A DNA stretch of 64,000 nt from Petrolisthes cinctipes. Taxonomy: Eukaryota; Arthropoda; Malacostraca; Decapoda; Porcellanidae. The DNA lies in contig JAWQEG010000497.1 in assembly GCA_033782935.1 (NCBI GenBank), positions 62,001-126,000 of the forward strand, in the 5' to 3' direction. Numbering within the stretch: the stretch's first letter is position 1; each line of letters opens with the position of its first letter. Position numbers and translations under genes: made by a program. The notes beneath the pieces were generated by a model. The model worked only from the letters and a program-made list of their open reading frames with translations. It did no database searches and was not told where the DNA came from. Positions 30,405-40,728 of the stretch are shown one piece after another.

Positions 30405-33400
30405 ATGGCCAACAAATTCAATGTACAGTGGTCCACAGAGGTTGAATTGTTGTTGATTGAGAAGGTGTGCTGTACTGAGTGTTTGTGGGGTCACAGAGAT
30501 GCCATGTTTTTGAAGAAAACCTTCAAGAGACACCAGTACGAACGCATTGCATCACAGATAGAGGAGGAATTTCCAACACTTCAAGGACTATCTGCAGGTA
30601 AATTCTATCGTGCAAGCATTTCATCAGTAATGCCTGGTTGCCTTTTTTTTATAATCCTTCAGCGGTAGACATGACTTTTTGCTACAGAAAAAGAAAACAT
30701 TTTTTTTTTAATTCTTTATGATGACATTATTATGTTGATTTGAATGGGCGACAGTATATTTCAACCATCGTTTTTATTCCTCTAGAGGAATACTATTACA
30801 TCCCAAAGGTTGTTTTGAAAATAAACTGAGGGGCAAACTAAGTGAATAATGCATTAAATAGTGTAAATTACCCTACAATGTTGGTAGGGAATAGACAAAC
30901 TTGACCAGACCTAACCTAACCTAGTCTGCACTGGGACAGACTATCAGAGGCCTGGGCAGACTATCAGTACTTAACCAGAGCACATTACTGGGATTATTAA
31001 TAATAAAATAACACTTACCATATTGTGATGGCCATAATTAAACCTATATTAGGACCAGAACCAAATATGGTAACCTTATTGTTTAATTTTGCAATTCTAG
31101 TGGAAATATTTGAACTAAATTAGTTTACTAAGGAAAAGTTGTTATGTTGATGAATAAAGATATGGTACCGGTACTTGGAATAGTATTTGCTAATGTTGAA
31201 TTGGACTTTCAGATGCTGTGATGCACAAGTGGGCCATGCTGAGAAAAACATTTTCAAGAGAACTTGGAAAAAGTCAAGCAACCAAAGAGCGGCTCAGAGA
31301 CAATATCAAAATGGCATCTATTTGAAGTGCTCCTGTTCCTCACAGACACAACCTCAGCTGGGCCTAGTGTCTGTAATTTTAGTAAGCAGAGAGCTTCGAA
31401 AAGCAATTCTCCAAGCATACCCGAGTCTTTGGAAGAGGTAAGCTGAAGAAAACTGTAGTAGGAATTTTCCTTTATAATACAAGGGAGCATGAACTAAAAT
31501 AGTTTTTGCATTATTTGACCAGAGTTTATTTTAAAATAATTGATATTTACTAAAAATTAGTAGAGGTAAGCTAAAGAAATCTGTGGCAGGAATTTTACAT
31601 CACTGTCACTTGATATTTTAGTAATTATTGGGTTTCGGACCAGAATCAGCATCCTCAATTCTATTCTATTCAATATACTGATTATTGCATGCGCGCATCA
31701 TTTCCTGACTGGTTAAATCCATCGCAAATGCATAGTTTTCGTAATATAAACTTACCATAATGGATTCAATTTTCCTTTTATCCATGGGGTTGACAGTGGC
31801 CATATTGATGTGCGCGCACAACCAGTGTGCTTCTATCTCAATCCTACCATAACCTAACCTGGCTGTGTTATTCTCCACACAAAACTGAACAATACGTTTG
31901 GGAACAACTTCTGCTCTCCCAACCTCGTCCCCAGAACATCATGGAGGGTGATCAGAACCCTCGGCTCTGACCACCTTCCAATCATAATCACCACAAAAAC
32001 AAGAATCACCCCAGTTGGCCACAGACACACATACACAAATTACAAAAGTGCCAACTGGGAAACCTTCACTATGGAAACAGAACAACACTTCGAAACACTG
32101 AACAGTACACCCATCACAAACATCAACACAGCTGTTCAAAAATTCAATACAATTATACAAAACGAAGACAAACAGCACATCCCTAGAGGTAACAGAAGAA
32201 AACACAACCCCATCTTTACAACAGAAATTCAAGACCTTATCAGACAACGTAACACACTTAAACACACATCCCCAACTCCTCTTACACAACACACAATAAA
32301 CCAAATACAAGCACTATATACACAAATAAACAACAAAATTCAAGAACAAAAAACACTTAACTGGCAAAGTTTTGTCAGCACACTCAACCACACAACCAAC
32401 ACCAGCAAACTCTACAAAACACTAAACATCATCACACTGTCCAACAGCAACTCTACACAATCACATGCAGCCATCACAACAACAGAAACTATACCCACTA
32501 ACAAACAACAAGCAAACACACTCATCCAACATTTTTCTCACGTCAGCCACCTTCACCCTCATCCTGAAGACAGACAAATCATTAGACGTAAGAGACGTTT
32601 CCCCACTAACCCAGACTATACACCACACCATTCACAAATCATCAGACGAATCACATCATTCACAACTTAAAACACTCACCTGCCTGTGGTCCCGACAACA
32701 TCAGTAACATACACATTAAACACCTTGGACCACAAGGCATACAATCACTCACTAACATAGCAAACTACAGCTACTCACACAACACATTACCCAACATCTG
32801 GAAACATGGAAACATCATCACCATCCCCAAACCCAACAAAGATCCCACACTACCCTCATCACACCGTCCCATCACCCTTCTTTGTACCCCCTCCAAAATC
32901 ACTTAGCGCCTCATCATTAAACTAATCACACCACACATCCCCCTTGCATCTTCACAACATGGCTTTAGACCGCTACACTCAACAAACACCCTTCTTACAG
33001 ACCTCACACAAAGAATATTTGATGGCATCAACTCAGATAGACCCCAACACAGAACACTCTTAGTTACATTGGACATTAGTAAAGCATTTGATGCCATCCC
33101 CTGCCACAACCTCACAAACAAAATATACAACACAAACATGCATAACAACACCAAAAGATGGCTGGCCAGCTTCTTGGGAGGAAGAGTAGCCCATGTTACA
33201 TTTGCTGGTCAGTCATCTAACATTAAAAGTTTCACCAATGGTGTCCCCCAAGGTTCTGTACTCTCACCAACCCTTTTCAACCTATATATGCATGACATAC
33301 CAACACCCCAGGCACCACAGGGCCCTGAAGACAATCACAGGTTGCACAGCTACCACACCTACAGACCACCTACACTATGAAACCAAAGTCCTCAAAATCA

Positions 33401-34672
33401 AGGATCATCTTGACATGAGAGGCACACAAACACTTGCTGCAGCCTCCACAAACCCACACCATCCACTACACTACATGGCACAACACCCACACATACCTGC
33501 CCAGGATGCAACACAGCACCCCATTCTATCAAACACATTATGGAAGACTGCAACGCACACAACGACACTCGCCAACAACACAAGATACACTCACTGAGGG
33601 CACTGTGGGAAAGCCCGGTTCAAGCCATAGCCTTCCTTAAGAGCTCGGGGCTGTTCGGCCAGACATCTTGAGGAACTTCAACAACACCACCCACACATGC
33701 CAAGGAACATCAAAACAACTCCCAGTACACGATACCATATACAAATACTATCATCTCTTACACCCTGTCCACCCCAAACTAATCTCCAGAAACACATCCA
33801 TACTCAAATCACTCATCAGTCCATCCAAACACTCAAAAACAACACTCTGCTGCATGCACGACCTCCTGACATCCACCCATCCGAATCCTCCCTTCCCCGT
33901 GAGGACAGAGCCCACCTGGCCAGGTTGCGGTGTGGCCACCACCCGGCCCTTCTGACATATCAGAAGAGGCTGGATGGAGCCATTGCGGATGCCTGTCCGG
34001 GATGCAACACAGCACCCCATTCTATTAAACACATTATTGAAGACTGCAACGCACACAACCACACTCACCAACAACACAACATACACTCTCTGAGGGCATT
34101 GTGGGAAAGCCCGGTTCAGGCAATGGCCTTCCTCAGGAGCTCGGGGCTACTCGGCCAGACAGCTTGAGGAACTTTAACAACAACAACTCATAATTTGTCT
34201 TTTTCTTTCTTAGAATGAAGTTATTGATGGAACTTCATTGGTGTATAGTGGAACTGAAGAACATAATGGGACGGCCGTGCACTTTCTGCACGACACAAGT
34301 AGTGAAGGATTTTCACCACTGTCGTAAGTATCCTCTTGTTCTCCACGAGCATCTGGCGCCGGAGAACAACAGTCCGGCAGCAAGAATGATGGTGCAAGGC
34401 CAAGCAAAGATTTGCATCCTTCCTCTGCACCAAAAAAACGGCGGGTACAATCAAACAGTGAGACAGCCACCCCAAGTACTGATAAAGCAATAGCGTTGTT
34501 GGAGGGTGCAGTTCATAGAAGTAAGGAAAGGAATAGCCGAGTATTTGGACTGTATCTAATCATAGATGAACATTTTAAGAAAGTATCAGCAAAATGGCAA
34601 TTGGTATTGACGGCAAAAATTTTAAATTATTTATTGGAAGATGAAGCTCAATATGAAAATGATGAAAACTGA
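30405..34672 (+). CDS. MADF-BESS transcription regulator, spliced, with lesions
   Basis: Nuclear regulator of the Adf1-like class: MADF binds DNA, BESS mediates protein contacts. Exon 1 (30405-30597) starts MANKFNVQW and has the MADF N-terminal part (LLLIEKV, ECLWGHRD, YERIASQI). It ends at the GTAAAT donor in phase 1. Exon 2 (31213-31437, acceptor TTTCAG) gives DAVMHKWAMLRKTFSREL and, in the next frame, SKWHLFEVLLFLTD; the shift falls in an A5 run (31268-31272), so one extra A is likely. Exon 3 starts at 34214 after TTTCTTTCTTAG. It carries PKKRRV, a likely nuclear signal, and a BESS-like segment (FGLYLIIDEHF ... AKILNYLLED). An in-frame TAA at 34325 overlaps GTAAGT at 34324; a 57-nt intron to CAG at 34380 would remove it and keep frame. 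Intron 2 holds a retrotransposon. Either a live gene with one sequence error or a young pseudogene; about 272 aa if spliced so. Confidence 0.65.
30669..31212 (+). other. Intron 1 of MADF-BESS gene (3' part)
   Basis: The intron spans 30598-31212 (GTAAAT...TTTCAG). It contains a degenerate copy of the 29.6-kb minisatellite motif (CACTGGGACAGACTATCAG) near 30930-31000 and CCTAACCTAACCTAG at about 30908-30922. No gene within. Confidence 0.6.
31906..34175 (+). mobile_element. Family J non-LTR retrotransposon copy 1, in intron 2
   Basis: 5'-truncated Jockey-like element in sense orientation inside the MADF-BESS intron. It begins in the C-terminal end of the endonuclease (LGSDHLPIIITT). It continues through an RT segment with LDISKAFDAI (box A) and NGVPQGSVLSPTLFNLYM (box B). 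It jumps at about 33310 straight to the thumb (TGCTATTPTDHLHYETKV), deleting the YADD region. The C-terminus has a Cys/His cluster (CPGCN ... IKHIIEDCNAH). The 3' end is CTTGAGGAACTTTAACAACA. Several stops and frameshifts break it. It is non-functional. Confidence 0.85.
33495..33687 (+). mobile_element. Nested 193-bp J-family insertion with 11-bp duplication
   Basis: A second, severely 5'-truncated copy of the J 3' end (GGATGCAACACAGCACCCCA ... CTTGAGGAACTTCAACAACA) interrupts copy 1. CACCCACACAT occurs at both boundaries (33484-33494 and 33688-33698), a target duplication typical of target-primed reverse transcription. The host copy resumes exactly at the expected position. Confidence 0.85.
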
Positions 34673-34721
34673 TAAATATCAAGTAGAAGCCAGCAGGACA
34701 GAGCATAGATACCATACATAT

Positions 34722-34772
34722 AATAAATATTTATTTTTTATGCTTATTCTATATACATGTATATGTAATAAA
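34722..34772 (+). promoter_or_regulatory. Polyadenylation signals of MADF-BESS gene
   Basis: AATAAA at 34722-34727 and again at 34767-34772 lie 50-100 bp after the stop codon, a suitable distance for 3' end formation. Confidence 0.6.
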
Positions 34773-34872
34773 TACTGTATCCTGTTACATTACTGTTGTT
34801 TTTTGTATCTGTCACACTTTTCATGAAATCAGGTTGAAAATTCTGTAATATTAAACAAAGATAATGGCCAGT

Positions 34873-35419
34873 CATAGGAAAAGCAATACTATTGAGCCTA
34901 TTACCCTTATATGACTATAATGCTATTCCATAGCTTAATTATTTGGTCAAGAAGTGAACATGCTTTCGGTTTATATATTTTACTGTTATTCAGCTTGGCA
35001 CTGGTCTCTCCTCATCTGATTGCATAAACCAGGTAATATAGTTTCCAATAATAAATACATATATACTGTATACTAGGCACACATCTCTCCCACCTCATAA
35101 GGAAAAACTTAATTTGATGTTAAAGTTCTGACCTAACCAGAACTTTAACTTGTTATAACTAAAAAATTAATTACCTTAATACCGTTAGAAATTTATCAGT
35201 GATGAAATTGATTATTCCCAATTAGTGATCATTTTCCTCAAATAAACAATATTACCTTGTTGAAAAAGTTAAAAGCAACTAACAGTCCCTAAGTTCCAAA
35301 AAATGTAATAAAAAAAAATAACCATTCACTTGCTTTTTCTGCAGCAGTTTGAATGTGTGCTGCATGCCTAAGGGGGACAGTGACAAATCTTAATAAATAC
35401 TACTTAGCAAGTTGTCAAG

Positions 35420-35472
<53 letters not shown>

Positions 35473-35560
35473 TACTGTATACTAGGCATACATCTCTCCC
35501 ACCTAATAAGGAAAAAACTTAATTCTGATCACTTGAATAGAGATACTAATGCAGCAGAGC
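34873..35560. repeat. Spacer with 50-bp direct repeats and (AT)n
   Basis: A block starting ACTGTATACTAGGCACACAT (about 35064) recurs at about 35474 with GGCATACATC and the continuation CTCTCCCACCT(C/A)ATAAGG. The second copy directly follows an (AT)n tract at 35428-35470. No gene. Confidence 0.65.
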
Positions 35561-35563
35561 CAT

Positions 35564-35887
35564 TTAATTTTGCCAAGGAACACTTCCTTCATTATTGAAG
35601 TATGCACAGAAAGAGTTACGCACTTCCATGGCACCTCGAGTTGGTCTTCTAGGAATGACTTGTAAGTCTCCAAGGCCATTATGCCATTGGTTATGCCAAT
35701 GTCCTTTCACCATCCTCCGTCTTTGAATGTCTTCCTGGTCAAACAGTTCTGGTGGTGAATACGCCTGCCGTGACTCGGTACGTAACATCTTGTGTAGGAC
35801 AAGGGAAGCCTGCACAACTACATTGGCTCTATCTAGGCTTGTGTGGATGGGTTTGTTGAAAACCTGAAATCGGCTACTTAAACTAAC
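35564..35887 (-). pseudogene. PIF/Harbinger (HARBI1-like) nuclease C-terminal fragment
   Basis: The minus strand encodes SSRFQVFNKPI, VVVQASLVLHKMLRTES and FCAYFNNEGSVPWQN before a stop. This matches the C-terminal part of Harbinger DDE transposases and their HARBI1 relatives (SRFRVF ... A..LHN.LR ... YF...G.VPWQ). Only about 105 residues remain. The catalytic residues, which lie further N-terminal, are missing. The fragment ends exactly where the foldback element begins (35888), so the first 20 or so residues of the 127-aa ORF come from that element. Probable transposon relic cut by a later insertion. Confidence 0.75.
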
Positions 35888-37356
35888 GCACTGTTTTTCG
35901 GGAATAACTCTGTAATTAAAGGTTGGATCAGTATGATGTTTTGCCACGGGTTATTTCACAACTTCTGCTAATTTTTGGCACTATAATGGACTACCAAAAG
36001 TGAATAATTAAGGCACTTGTCCCCGAGAAATGCGCCATTTTTATGAAATTTTACACTGGGATACGAACGATCATAGTGTGACGTATATACCACGTCATTC
36101 CACAGGCTCCACCCATCCCCTTCTTTCTCTCCCTCACCTTACTCTCTCCCTCTCTGGTCTCGAAACTTTGTTCGAAAATACAACATGGTCACAATAACAG
36201 CGAGGATATATATATGGTAGAGTTGTGTACGATAACGCCAGTGATTGACGGGATAGCAATGCTTTGTTGGAATTCAGGAGTGGTGTGTTTCATTCGTGTG
36301 AAATGGGTACACATGGACGAAGTGCCTTACACACAGTCAGATGCTGTTTGAGAGCAAACGGTGTCCGTCATGAAGATGTTACATTGTCCACGTGGCTGTA
36401 GGAACACTTTTGTCATGAGGCTGTACTCTATTTACAGTTGCACACAGATGACTCGAGGCCACCTCATCCACCAATATGCTAGTGTTGTATCTGGTAACAG
36501 TGGCAGCTATGAATTGAACCGAAATTCAGTCGTCTGCTCGGGCGAAACAAACCCATTTATAATTTGTCAATATGCGGGTTTAACTGTTCTCTAATAAATA
36601 TCATTTAAGTAAACGTATTATATTGATAATGAGTAACATGTTATAAACATTATGGACATATTATAACAACAATATTACAACACATATATCCAAATAATGA
36701 TACATTCATTCATGTGAAAAACACGATTTTCGAATACTGCATCAGTACCAAAACCAGTTTGTCTCACATGAAATAAAGCTTCAGTATTTAATTATATGTG
36801 TTGTAATAATAATTAACCCTGATCTGTCAGTGACACCATCAGATAATAGTTTACCAATACACATAGTAAATGCTTCCAATATATATATATATGACAAAGC
36901 TTGTGACCGTGGTGTATTTTCGAACAAAGTTTCGAGACCAGAGAGAGAGAGAGAGAGAGAGTAGGGTGTGGGAGAGAGAGAGAGTAGGGTGTGGGAGAGA
37001 GAGAGAGTAGGGTGTGGGAGAGAGAGAGAGTAGGGTGTGGGAGAGAGAGAGAGTAGGGTGTGGGAGAGAGAGTAGGGTGTGGGAGAGAGAGAGAGAGAGA
37101 GTAGGGTGGGGGAGAGAAAGAAGGGGATGGGTGGAGCCTGTGGACTGACGTGGTATATACGTCACACTATGATCGTTCGCATCCCAGTGTTAAATTTAAT
37201 AAAAAATGACGCATTTCTCGGGGACAAGTGCCTTAATTATTCACTATTGGTAATCCATTATAGTGCCAAACATTAGCGGAAGGTGTGAAATAACCCGTGG
37301 CAAAACATCATACTGATCCAACCTTTAGTTACTGAGTTATTCCCGAAAAACAGTGC
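35888..37356. mobile_element. 1.47-kb foldback-type element with long inverted arms
   Basis: The left arm (35888-36194) begins GCACTGTTTTTCGGGAATAA. The right arm (about 36900-37356) ends in its complement TTATTCCCGAAAAACAGTGC. The arms remain highly similar throughout, including GATCATAGTGTGACGTATAT and its complement. The right arm is about 150 bp longer because a GTAGGGTG-containing 23-bp unit occurs seven times there and once on the left. The 700-bp interior has no transposase. No target duplication is obvious. This fits a foldback or long-TIR non-autonomous DNA transposon. Confidence 0.8.
36941..37110. repeat. 23-bp minisatellite inside foldback arm
   Basis: GTAGGGTGTGGGAGAGAGAG starts at 36961, 36984, 37007, 37030 and 37053 (exact 23-bp period), then irregularly at 37072 and 37101. 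The corresponding left-arm site (36135-36142) has a single copy. Confidence 0.9.
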
Positions 37357-37376
37357 GGCACGGGCCCTGAAAGCGT

Positions 37377-38013
37377 TATAGTCTTTTCAAAATATACTGA
37401 GCGCTGAGGCGTTGGCTGTTGGGAGGTTTTTCCCTCCCGCAATGTTGCCAAATCAGACCAATACACTTCACTCACTCTCTCATATCAGCTATTTGCTGAT
37501 GCTAAATTAATCTAAATTAATACGTATACATTTATTTCACTACTAAGGCCATGTAGGTATATGAAAGTATCATTTACTTCTCATATTAACAATGATAATA
37601 TATATATGGGCAGAAAATTTTTCCGACGGTGTCAGTGCACCTAGGGTGAGTGTATTCAGGTATAAGTGTATAAGCTCCACCTGTCAACTCAGTTCACTAC
37701 CGTTACTTTTACTCTGGCTGCCACTCAAGATGGAGCAGCACCTCTGCTACTCACTATCATGTTTTACATAGTAGAGAAAGAGAGAACTTATTTATAATGT
37801 AAATAAGTACTATTTAGAAGAGAAAGCAAATGGAGGACCTATCATTGCACCATCACGAGCAGTGGTGGTGTGGAATAAAAGTCGAAACAAACGAAAAATT
37901 ATGTTATATCCTCAGAAAAGTGTCGCATTTATAATACAACATAATGTGTAAACAGAAAAGGAAAGATTTACTTCTATATTTTGTTGTTAACGGCAAGCGA
38001 TATATAGGCAACA

Positions 38014-38047
<34 letters not shown>

Positions 38048-38196
38048 AACAGGCTGTGGGTTAGTGAGGGCTGGCTGTCATTTTTAATGAGGATCTAATC
38101 CCAGAATTGTCTAGACGAGATCTGGCAACGTAGCAGTCAGGTAAATCTCGGAAGTGGCCAATGCCTTAGCGCTCAGTATATTTCAAAAAGACTATA
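37377..38196. mobile_element. 820-bp TIR element
   Basis: The left end (about TATAGTCTTTTCAAAATATA then CTGAGCGCTGAGGCGTTGGC) and right end (GCCAATGCCTTAGCGCTCAG then TATATTTCAAAAAGACTATA) form inverted repeats of about 45 bp, with further matches inside (GTTGCCAAATC / GATCTGGCAAC). The end is TATAGTC. TA or TATA may be the target. It lacks a transposase and sits about 20 bp from the foldback element. Contains (GA)n at 38018-38043. Confidence 0.65.
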
Positions 38197-38215
38197 GTAG
38201 TGTATCAGTCAGTAA

Positions 38216-38600
38216 AACTATCTCTCTGTCCATCTGTGTTATAATTTCTCTATAATTCCTTGTTTATCTGTCTGTATAACTGTTTATCTGTATTTCTGTA
38301 TAACTTTCTAATAAATCAGTCAGTAAGTCTATCTCTCTGTCCATCTGTCTATCATTTGTCGATTTATCTTTCTGCCTTTCTGTCTGTTTGTATGTCTCTT
38401 TATCTCTCTCTATATATAACTTTTTACTTGTGTATATAATTATCTGTTTATATAATGTTTCAGTGTGTTTGTTTTTCTGTTTGGGTTTGTACATATCTTC
38501 AAACACGTATGTAAGCTATTTCCGTTTACCTGTTTGTTTGTTTAACTCCCCTCTCTTTCTGACGTACTAACTTATTCACTTACTCACTCTCTCTCAAATA
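38216..38600. repeat. TCTG/TCTA-rich simple sequence
   Basis: Degenerate TCTGTCTATC tetranucleotides with CT and CA runs. No gene. Confidence 0.7.
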
Positions 38601-38734
38601 CACACACACACTCTTTCATGAAATTAGAAAAACCTCAGTTGCATTGGCGTTCATTGGCTTCAAAAAAGCTTTCGACTTATTAGACCATAATGTAATCATC
38701 AATAAGGCACTGAGTATTGGGATGGATCCGGGCT

Positions 38735-39163
38735 GCATATTCACGAACTGTACCCCACTATCGCACCAGCCGCGAAAATGGCCTGGCTGCCAGTAATAAG
38801 TGACATTGGTAACAACCACGGTCGAGTTACTAACTCGACCGTGGTAACAACAAGGGGTACCTCGCTCAAACCTTCGCTACCGCACCTTCCTCCTCTTCAC
38901 TCTCTCGCACTGTTTCGCTACTCGTGCAATAACTGCATCCTCTTATTGCTATTATTATTATTATTATTATTATGTTGGTGGCCTTTTGTGGCAGCATAAA
39001 TAATTGGAACACTAAATATAAGAGGACTCCATTTAACGAACCCCAAATCCAATCTCGCCTTGCCTTAACCAGATCAATATTTATGAAAGCGTAGACTAAA
39101 TAGGATTGGTAAGTTTCAGAATTATGATAACGCGAATACCGAGAACACCCTGTGTTTCTAAAA
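38735..39163. mobile_element. 429-bp insertion with 14-bp target duplication
   Basis: GATGGATCCGGGCT (38721-38734) and GATGCATCCGGGCT (39164-39177) bracket sequence that interrupts the RT ORF; protein homology resumes exactly across it. The insert contains an (ATT)n tract (about 38950-38972) and ends CTAAAA. The duplication length and A-rich end suggest retrotransposition of a SINE-like or unknown sequence. No coding content recognised. Confidence 0.75.
38816..38844. repeat. Perfect 14-bp-arm palindrome
   Basis: CCACGGTCGAGTTA and TAACTCGACCGTGG are exact complements separated by one base, inside the 429-bp insertion. It could be a protein-binding dyad or the trace of a further insertion. 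Confidence 0.85.
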
Positions 39164-40310
39164 GATGCATCCGGGCTTGGTAGCCTGGTTGTTAGATTTT
39201 CTGGTTGGCCGGCAGCAGGTGGTCAGATATCAGGGTGCTGTTTCAGGACCTCAGAAGATTAAGTCGGGTGTGCCCCAAGGGACGAGAATGAGACTCTTGT
39301 GTTTCTTAATCCTTATAAATGATGCCCTGACCGACACACCACACCGGTGGAAATATGTGGTTGACTCCACTGTAGGTGTTGTGGTGGATAACACACAACC
39401 TAACTACCACCACCTCCAACAACAACTAAATAACCTTCAGTCCTGGACCGAGATTAACAATGTGACCATCAACCTAAACAAGACGGTGGTGATGCATTTT
39501 CACCATCTGCAGTCACTCTCGGAGGTCACCCGCTCCAGGTTGTGGAGGCAACCAAACTCCCTGGGGATAATAATATACAACAAATTGGACTGGAAGCATC
39601 ACATCACCACCATCACCCTGTCAGCCTCTTATTGCCTCTATATGATAAGAAGGCTCAAATCCCAAGGCACACCAAAGTGGGAGCTGAGGGGTATATATCA
39701 AATGTTTGTACTCCCCAAGCTAACGTATGCCGCCCCAAGGTGATCTCCATCCATCAACAACACCCAGAAAAAACAACTTGAGAGGATACAGAAAAGAGCC
39801 TGCTGTATCATACTGGGCACTCATTACACAACTTACAAAGAAGCCCTAAACACCCTACAGATGACCTCCCTGGACAGCACACACCTTACCATCCTAAAGG
39901 GATTCAGCGAACAACTGCTGAACAACCCCAGACACCGTGAAATGCTTCCCCCCTGCATCCCACCACCACGGCGAGAAACCTGACACTCCAACATCCTCAC
40001 ACCGATAAGGGCACGCACTGACCGCTACAAACACAGTCCCATACCTTCTATTGTAAATATCATTAACAGAAACTAACAATATCAAGAAACAATGTATATG
40101 TCAGCCTTCAAATTCAACTCCTCATGCATCATTTTTTACATTTATCGTTATCATATTGTCCATTCATCTATATAATTTATCATGATATTATCTATCTATT
40201 TTTATTTTCTTTCATAGAGAGTATCATCATGTTCATGTATCAATTTGTGCATTTTCAGTCTTGTGGCTGCGATATCAATAAACCGTCTATTATTATTATT
40301 ACACAAATAA

Positions 40311-40524
40311 ACACAAACACACATACACATACACACCCAAACACACACACACACACTCACAAACACACACACACACACTCACAAACACACACACACACAC
40401 TCACAAACACACACACACACACTCACAAACACACACACACACACTCACAAACACACACACACACACTCACAAACACACACAAACACACACACACACACAC
40501 TCTCTCTCTCTCTCTCTCTCTCTG
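40311..40524. repeat. CACACA/CTCACAAA minisatellite and (CT)n
   Basis: (CA)n blocks interrupted regularly by CTCACAAA every 22-24 bp, then (CT)n at 40499-40523. The forward ORF is His/Thr repeat translation. Confidence 0.9.
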
Positions 40525-40596
40525 GTATCATTCATCCCTTGACTTTGTGAAGGAGTTGTTGTTAAGGAGGGCAGGGGATGATGAGGCATTGTTACT

Positions 40597-40728
40597 TTAA
40601 CGGGAAATTCTCTTGTTGGTGAATGAAACAGATCCTCTATTAGTACCATTGAGGGCGTCTGTTTCCTGGCATAGTCAGGAGGAATCAGTACCCTTCAAAT
40701 TTAGCAAAAAGAGTATCTCCTCTCAAGA
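40597..40728 (+). mobile_element. H1 MITE copy lacking its left inner arm
   Basis: Begins TTAACGGGAAATTCTCTTGT (TTAA at 40597-40600), then jumps from GGTGAATG to AAACAGATCCTCTATTAGTA. It ends GAGTATCTCCTCTCAAG. The GATTCCTCCAAACTATG segment of the left arm is deleted. The right arm retains CCTGGCATAGTCAGGAGGAA. Confidence 0.6.

Larger units (their letters stand above)
38625..40301 (+). mobile_element. CR1/Jockey-like RT copy, dead, split by insertion
   Basis: RT remnant. Box A reads FIGFKKAFDLLDH, with Gly in place of the catalytic Asp. After the insertion, the frame continues MHPGLVAWLLDFLVGRQQVV, SGVPQGTRM and YVVDS where YADD is expected. Downstream, in other frames, QLERIQKRACCIILG and RARTDRYKHSPIPS match the C-terminal region usual for this class. 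The 3' UTR has CAATAAACCGTC and an (ATT)n tail near 40290. The longest remaining ORF is 39165-39743. Confidence 0.75.

Noticed and set aside
30905..30925. Telomere-like CCTAACCTAACC
   Set aside because: Only two to three units of the arthropod TTAGG complement, part of degenerate minisatellite-like sequence; not a telomere.
31666..31878. 70-aa reverse ORF in the MADF-BESS intron
   Set aside because: No domain, lies in intron sequence just before the J insertion; likely chance.
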